A stretch of DNA of 64,000 bases from Phalacrocorax aristotelis. Its lineage: Eukaryota; Chordata; Aves; Suliformes; Phalacrocoracidae. Both the position numbers and the translations under genes were made by a program. Numbering within the stretch: the stretch's first letter is position 1; the number at the start of each line of letters is the position of its first letter. Below the pieces are notes generated by a model. The model was given only the letters and a program-made list of their open reading frames with translations, did no database searches and had not been told where the DNA came from. The stretch lies in contig NC_134277.1 of assembly GCF_949628215.1 (NCBI RefSeq), forward strand, positions 28,657,058-28,721,057, in the 5' to 3' direction. Of this stretch, positions 40,901 through 46,600 are shown in pieces.

Positions 40901-41869
40901 TTTTGCTCGGTTGTTACAGTAAACAGAAACAGTGTAATGAAAAAACACAAGAAAACTATTTTCCTTCATGAGTCTTCAAAGTTCACACATCGAAGGGAAA
41001 TGCTGCAAAGCTGCAGCATGAAAATCTGATCATTTGGGTTCCCACAGTTGCTAAACAATGTCATTTCTGCCAGCTTGTTGATAGGCAGAATGAGGAGCAT
41101 TCACACCGCCCACACTCAAGGTCTCAGCAGAGGTGCCCACAGCAGGTGCTGGGGCTGCGTGAAGTCTCTTGACGGGCTCCTCCAAACCACCTGTTTTCTC
41201 AGCCACCCTCTCAAGCAACCCGTGTTGACTTCAGGGGGACCCTCAGATCACTGGGACACAATCTTTCCTATTTATGTGCAGAGTCTTATAAACAAAGTGT
41301 AGGCATCCCCAAGAGTTGGGAAGAGGCTCATGACTGGCTGTGCTTTGGGGAATACTTGGGGGCCTGAGGGGCATTTTTGGTTAACAGGGAGGCCTAGTAT
41401 TAATCATGCCTTTGTTTAGCAAACAAGCTGCTGGGTCCCCCTTGGATCCACAGTTATATGCCAACGAATGGTCCTTGGAGAGGAGGTTTACCACTGTCAG
41501 CAAGACCACCTTAATGGTGGCATCCTGGAGCAAGCAGAAGGGTGGTACCAGGGAGCCGATTCCACCTCCTGAGCAATCTCTTCTTTCTCAGAAGAAATAC
41601 TATTAGCTCCTGTTAAGCTCTGTGCAGGGTGCCTGATTTAGGCTACAGTGCCGTGCACCACGACAACACAGGTGCTGAGGGACCACCAAGGTTAACTGAG
41701 AAGCCTCGTGCACAACTGACTTTGGAGAAATAGGATGAAACAACTGTGAAATCGAAGATAACCTAAACAGTTATCTGAGCCAAACACCAGCAGCAACGCA
41801 AAACTGTTGTAGGGGAAGGATGAAGGCAGAGACATGCTTGCTGCTGGAGAGACTGGCTCATTTCCAGCA
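31966..41869. other. Intergenic DNA upstream of TAC1, no gene seen
   Basis: About 9.9 kb of mostly AT-rich sequence. I see no exon with protein similarity, RNA gene or clear transposon. Short palindromes such as AATATTAATATT near 36,710 occur. In mammals long-range TAC1 enhancers lie far upstream, so regulatory elements may be present, but none can be named from sequence alone. Confidence 0.6.
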
Positions 41870-42115
41870 AAGGCATTGGCCCCACCGGTGCAGCCAGCCC
41901 TGCTTGCTGCCCTGCGCTGGCAGCCCCCCTGCAAGCACACCCACCAGCCCCGGGGTGCCCGGCTCCCCACACGCTGCACCTGCCGGGCCGGGCCCTCCTC
42001 GGCTGGCTGCATCCCTCATTCCCAGTCCGCCAGGCTCCTCCGGGGGGCCGGGGCTGCCTCGGCAGCCGCACGGGGCAGGGTAGACCGGGGCGGGGCGGGA
42101 AGGAGCTCTCCCGGG

Positions 42116-42135
42116 CACGGTACCCCGGTACCGTG
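42116..42135. repeat. Near-perfect 20-bp palindrome in the CpG island
   Basis: CACGGTACC and its exact reverse complement GGTACCGTG are separated by two C bases, giving a 9-bp stem. It sits about 500 bp upstream of the TATA box. Perfect dyads of this kind can be dimeric transcription-factor sites, but I know of no factor with this exact site. Confidence 0.9.
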
Positions 42136-42230
42136 TTACTGTCCCTCGGTCCCCCGTCCCCTGCCCGCTGCTCGCCCTCCCGGCGGTGCCGCTCGCTGCA
42201 GAAAGCAGCTGTCCCCCCGGGGCGGGCGTC

Positions 42231-42258
42231 GGGGGGGGGAGGGGTCGGGGGACGGGGG
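42231..42258 (+). other. G-quadruplex-type motif upstream of TAC1
   Basis: Four G runs of 9, 4, 5 and 5 bases are separated by loops of only 1 or 2 bases (A, TC, AC). This fits the standard quadruplex pattern well, on the coding strand about 360 bp upstream of the TATA box. Folding in cells is not shown. Confidence 0.7.
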
Positions 42259-42570
42259 ACACGACACACGACGACACCACTGAAACGCGGCATCTGCACC
42301 CTGACATCCGCATCCGCACCCTACACCTGCACCCAGCACCCCGCAGCCCGCAGCTGCCGCCGGGGCGCGCCGTGGTCCCGGCCGGGACGGGGCGGCCCCG
42401 GGGGCCCGGAGCTGCAGCGGGAGGTGGGGGGACGGACACACGGACCCGCCCGGCCGCCCCGCGGATCCCGGCCCCGGGCACCTCCGGGAGGCGCCGCGGG
42501 AGCGGCAGCGGGGGCGGGGGCTGCTCGACGGGGCGGGGGCTGTCACGGGGCTGGGACGATAAAACCGGGG

Positions 42571-42590
42571 GTAATTGCATTTAGGCAAAT
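42571..42590 (+). promoter_or_regulatory. AT-rich element in the proximal TAC1 promoter
   Basis: GTAATTGCATTTAGGCAAAT is an abrupt AT-rich word inside otherwise GC-rich promoter DNA, about 30 bp upstream of the TATA box. It combines a TAATTGCAT homeodomain/POU-like word and a GGCAAAT word. The contrast with its surroundings suggests selection. The binding factor is unknown. Confidence 0.45.
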
Positions 42591-42620
42591 GAGGCTGCCT
42601 CGGCCCTCCCCGTCTCCAGG

Positions 42621-42628
42621 TATATAAA
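42621..42628 (+). promoter_or_regulatory. TAC1: TATA box of TAC1
   Basis: TATATAAA, a consensus TATA box, is preceded by GC-rich DNA and lies about 870 bp upstream of the start codon across the first intron. Transcription would be expected to start about 25-32 bases downstream, near 42,650. Mammalian TAC1 promoters are also TATA-containing. Confidence 0.8.
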
Positions 42629-42649
42629 GTGGGGAGCGCTCCCGCGGAC

Positions 42650-42695
42650 GGCCAATGCGCACGGAGAGCAGCGCCCGCCCTCCCCGGTGCAGACG
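42650..42695 (+). other. TAC1: TAC1 exon 1 (inferred 5' UTR)
   Basis: The start is set by the expected distance from the TATA box and the end by the donor-like ACG|GTGCGT at 42,695/42,696. In mammals exon 1 of TAC1 is noncoding and is joined to exon 2 just upstream of the start codon, which fits here. The donor is moderate and other GT sites lie in the GT-rich tract beyond, so the true border could differ. Confidence 0.5.
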
Positions 42696-43510
42696 GTGCG
42701 TGTGCCTCCGGGAGCGCGTCCGTCCGCCTGCCCGCCCGCCCGCCCGCCCGTCCGTCCGCGCGCGTGTCCGTCCGTCAGTCCGTGTGTACCTATATGCGCT
42801 TGTCTATATGTTTGTGAGGGGGTGTGCGTGTGTACTTCTATGTGTCTGCCTATATGCGTGTGTGGGGTGGGAGAGGGCTGGGGGGTGTCTATATGCATGT
42901 GTATCTGCGGGGGTGCCTATACGTACTTGTGTGTCCGCACGTGTGTGTGCCTGTACGTGCCGGGATGGTTTTGTGCCTATCCCGATGCGTGTACCTGGAT
43001 GTGCGACGGGATGTGTGTACCTGTAGGCACATGTGCCACACTGTGTGCGTGGGGAGCTGTATCTATACGTAGGTGCGTGCATCCGAGGTGTGTAGGGGGC
43101 TGTGTGAGGGGCTGGGCGTTTCTAACTAGATGTGCATGTACCTGGAGGGGTGTGTGTGAGCACCTGGGTGGGGGTGTATATGTGTGAAGGTGCGCGTATC
43201 TAGGTGTATATGTACGTGTGAGGGTGTGTGTATGTATAACTCCGTGTGCGGAGGGGTGCCTCTGGATGGGCGCGTCCCCCTGTGTGCGCATCTAGCCGCA
43301 TACGAGGCTATACGTGCGGGGCGCCTGTATACCCAGAGGTGTACGCGGCAGTCGGTGGAGGGGTTGTGAGCGTGTCACTGGGTGCTTGTATGTGCGAGGG
43401 AACGTGCACCCGGGTGTGCACCGGGGTGCGTGTGCGGGGCGGGGTGCGTGGCCGCCCCCGGGCGCGGGTGCTTCACCCCCTGCCCCCGCAGGACGTCGAG
43501 GCGGCGATGA
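42655..43510 (+). CDS. Predicted 19-codon upstream ORF of TAC1 (spliced)
   Basis: If exon 1 joins exon 2 as inferred (42,655-42,695 then 43,492-43,510), an ATG near the cap opens a 19-codon frame rich in Arg, Ser and Pro. Its TGA stop shares bases with the TAC1 start codon as ATGA. Stop-start overlaps of this kind can allow termination and reinitiation. The ATG lies only a few bases from the predicted transcription start, so many ribosomes might skip it, or the transcript might start downstream of it. The prediction depends wholly on the inferred splice. Confidence 0.25.
42696..43491 (+). repeat. TAC1 intron 1, mostly GT-rich degenerate repeat
   Basis: The intron opens with a GC tetramer array (GCCC, then CCGT units, about 42,716-42,776) and passes into roughly 660 bases of GT-rich sequence built from variants of GTGTGTACCTATATGTG and GTGCCTATACGTG. 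Alternating purine-pyrimidine runs and retained CpG are typical throughout. The acceptor is CCCCCTGCCCCCGCAG ending at 43,491. A coding-strand quadruplex motif with GGGG, GGG, GGG and GGGGGG runs lies at 42,864-42,885. Three long open frames cross the tract but read as Cys/Val/Arg repeats and are not proteins. Confidence 0.75.
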
Positions 43511-43629
43511 GGCTCCCGCTGGCTTTCGCCGTGCTGCTCCTGGCCTCGGCGCAGGCGCTGGCCCAGGACATGGGCGCCACCGACGACCTCAGCTACTGGT
43601 CCGACTGGTCGGACGGCGACCAGGTGAAG
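43492..43629 (+). CDS. TAC1: TAC1 exon 2: start codon, signal peptide and acidic spacer
   Basis: The acceptor CCCCGCAG is followed by 15 bases of 5' UTR and ATG at 43,507 in the context GCGGCGATGA, with G at -3. It codes for 41 residues ending DGDQVK, and the donor AAG|GTGAGC leaves phase 0. The reading frame is also open upstream through the end of intron 1 to 43,246, so the ATG choice rests on the signal peptide and on the match to other TAC1 proteins. Signal cleavage is expected after Ala19. Confidence 0.95.
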
Positions 43630-46600
43630 GTGAGCCCCGGGGGCCGCTGCGCCGCCCGCCGACCCCGCGGGGGTGCGGGGGGCGTGCGTGGGGGGCCGCC
43701 CCCCGGGTGGGGTGTCCGCGCTGAGCGCCGGCGCTCTCGCCCCGCAGGAGGAGCTGCCGCTGCCCCTGGAGCACTTTCTGCAGAGGATGGCCCGGAGACC
43801 CCGGCCCCAGCAGTTCTTCGGCCTCATGGGCAAGCGGGATGCCGGTGAGCGGGGCGGGGAGGGGGGCGGGCGGGCTCCCTCTCACGCCCCTGCATGCCAC
43901 TAGTGCCGCTCCAAACGCCACGGCGCTTGTCACTCGGGTCCAAGGCGGTAAACCTTTCTCAAAAGTTGCCGTGTGAGTTGCTTGGGTTTAGTTTAGTTTA
44001 GTTTTGGTTTGTTTATTTTTTTTCTCCCAATTTTTATATCAGATAAACCCACCGATTGGAAAAAAGTGGGCTGCACTTCAAAGTGCTAAGTGCCTGCCAA
44101 TACAGCATGAAAATACCAGTACGGAGGATCACGATAATTCACAGGTCGGCATACGTGCCACTGACCGGCACATACTGTGCAATACGTGCACGCTTGTGCA
44201 CTGAATTGCACAATCCCCAAATTGTGTGGAAATTGGTTGTGCATACAATTATTGCCACACAATACAACGCACAAAACACAAATAATAAACATGTTTTCTA
44301 CATGTTTACTGCATCAAGAATTGCTCCAAGCAGCTTGGAGCTAAACAGGTCTAAATTGTGTGGGTTTAGGTGGAACAAGATTTTGTAGTCAATTCAAAAA
44401 GAAATGCAGTTGTAAATGATTGCCTTAATTTCCCTTAAGTGGAATGTGTTGGGTAGTTTCTGTATTTGATTCTTCAAAGCATTGCGGTAGCACCATATAT
44501 ATATGCCAATTCTTTTTCAACAACTCTTTTCCCATTTTTTCTCTTTCCTTTCCTCTTCCAATCAGGATACGGCCAGATGTCTCACAAAAGTAAGTTAAAA
44601 AATGCAAATATTCTAAATAATTATTAGAAGATATTCGGATAGGGAACAGTGTATTTGAAGGGATTACTTAGAAGGTGAAGGGGTTCAGCTAAGGACTGGC
44701 AGCACCCGTGGTGGAGCAATGTTCTGCTACAGGGCTGAGCCCCCCCAGTGCAGCCGTGAGCCTGTACTTCATCTGAGCCACCACAGCCTTTGAGATTTCA
44801 ATCCTCATTAACATGTGGATGTTGCAGCTCTCTCTTATTTCCCATGGGGGGGATTCTGTAAGCAAGGCAAGGCAGGCTTACTGCCAGACACAGAGAGGAG
44901 CAATTAAGACAGCAAAATCTGGAAAATTAGAATAGTGAATTCCCAAATCCCTGAGAATGATTCCACGGTAGAGCCCATGTCATCGCATGTGAGATACTGT
45001 ACCTGTGCTCTCAGCATTGTCTGGGTGGGAATCAGACCCCTGCTCACAGCAGGGGCAGGTTGATGATGTGCTGCCATATAAACAAGCAGATCTTGCCCCA
45101 TGAATAAGCGTGCCTTGCTTTGCTTCTGTGTGCGGGAGATGGTGTCAGCCGGGTGGTGTTACCTTGTTCTGCACAGTGATGGTTGTATTCTCTGAATTTA
45201 TCTGAAGATGCTTAGACAGGAGCTGGAAGACTTCTAATAAGTAAAAATGATCTTGTATTCTCTGAGACATCCTCTGTCCACAGAGGTCAATAACTGTCCC
45301 GGTGTTCTGTTAACCACAAGATTTTATCACTAGGATTATGTGTTGGAAGACCAATTAAAGAGTCTGATACAAAGCTCACGCCAAATAACCTGCTGACTAA
45401 AGTGCAAAATTATAGCTTTCTGAAACTGCTTCAGCGTGAATTAATATCTGTGAGGTCTGAGGATCATTCGTCTTGTTTTGTAGATGAATTAGCCAAGCAA
45501 AATTCTTTCCAAAGAGAAATTTCTAAGTTTGCCTCAAAAGTCAGCTTAGAGAAAGAAGAATGGCTCCTTTTCGTTCCTTCTCTGAAACTATAGCTACCAC
45601 TGTAACAGATACGTGCTATAGGCCAAAACTTGGAGTAGTTTATCCTCTACACATCCAGTACCTTGAGGAGTACTAATGGGACAGGGAGGTAATATTTGAA
45701 CTCATAAATATTCCAAAAATAGAGCCAGACTGTCTAGCTCAGACATGTCCAGACATAGAGTCCCATTGGCTTTCTCTCCAGTAAGGGCTGGAGAGGAAGG
45801 GCTGCCTGACCTGCGAGGAAGGTTTTTCTTCCACCTTACAGAAAAAAACAGCAACAGGTAGAGGAGATGCATCACACAGATGCAGGCTATACCAAGTCAC
45901 AGCTTTCTTGTGCCTTTACTGAAATCAATAGGAATTGTACTGGGAGAGGAATAACTTATTGGCCATTGTTTTCCATTATGCCTTTAAAAAACCCACAAAA
46001 CAAAACAAAAAGTCTGAGTTAATGAGAAGATGTCCGCTAACTGGCCTGTGCCTTGGTCTAACCTGCTCAGTCTGATTAGTTAGGCTGTTGTTCATTCTCC
46101 GTTGTCTGAGAGTGGTGTGAATAGCTAGCCTGTGGGATGAACAGTTTTGCGCCCTGTGTCTTCCTTCCTTGCGAGAACACGTTATCTTAAAAGCCTGCCT
46201 GTTTAAAATTTATTAAAACACCCCCAAATATATTTTTTCAGGGCATAAAACAGACTCCTTTGTTGGACTTATGGGCAAAAGATCTTTAAATTCTGGTATG
46301 TATATGACTAAAGATGGTACTTGGTAATACACAGCCTCTTCATTCTGTTGCCTCCGTTCTCTCCCAGTGGATGGAAGAAGCAGTCTTTATGTACTGTAAT
46401 CTCAGAATTCTCTGAAAAAGGATCAGGATTTTCTTTATTAACCAAGATATTTCAGGGTTCACTTCACTCCAGTGCTTGAGATGATCAGGCTGGTCTGACC
46501 TGTAGGCAAGGTCAGGTAGAAGACCCCAGGGCACTTTCCTTACTGCCCTGTCTTCACCAGCAGTATGTTCTGCTGGTCCCCAAAGTGTGAATACAAGAAA

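Larger units (their letters stand above)
41870..43900. other. CpG island over the TAC1 promoter, first intron and exons 2-3
   Basis: Base composition changes sharply from AT-rich to GC- and CpG-rich near 41,870 and back near 43,900. The island includes many GGGCGG/CCGCCC Sp1-type boxes, the TATA box, the inferred first exon, the GT-rich first intron and two coding exons. Long open frames on both strands between 41,760 and 42,630 come from lack of A/T-rich stop codons and are not genes. Such an island marks a developmentally or neuronally regulated promoter. Confidence 0.9.

Noticed and set aside
41763..42627. Several 130-240 codon open frames on both strands of the CpG island
   Set aside because: Pro/Arg/Gly/Ala-rich frames arise on both strands because GC-rich DNA lacks stop codons. 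They overlap each other and the promoter.
42655..43291. Cys/Val/Arg and His/Thr-rich open frames across the GT tract
   Set aside because: They are translations of the GT-rich degenerate repeat in TAC1 intron 1 in different frames and strands.
43375..43933. Minus-strand frames opposite TAC1 exons 2-3
   Set aside because: Shadows of GC-rich coding and intron sequence on the other strand.
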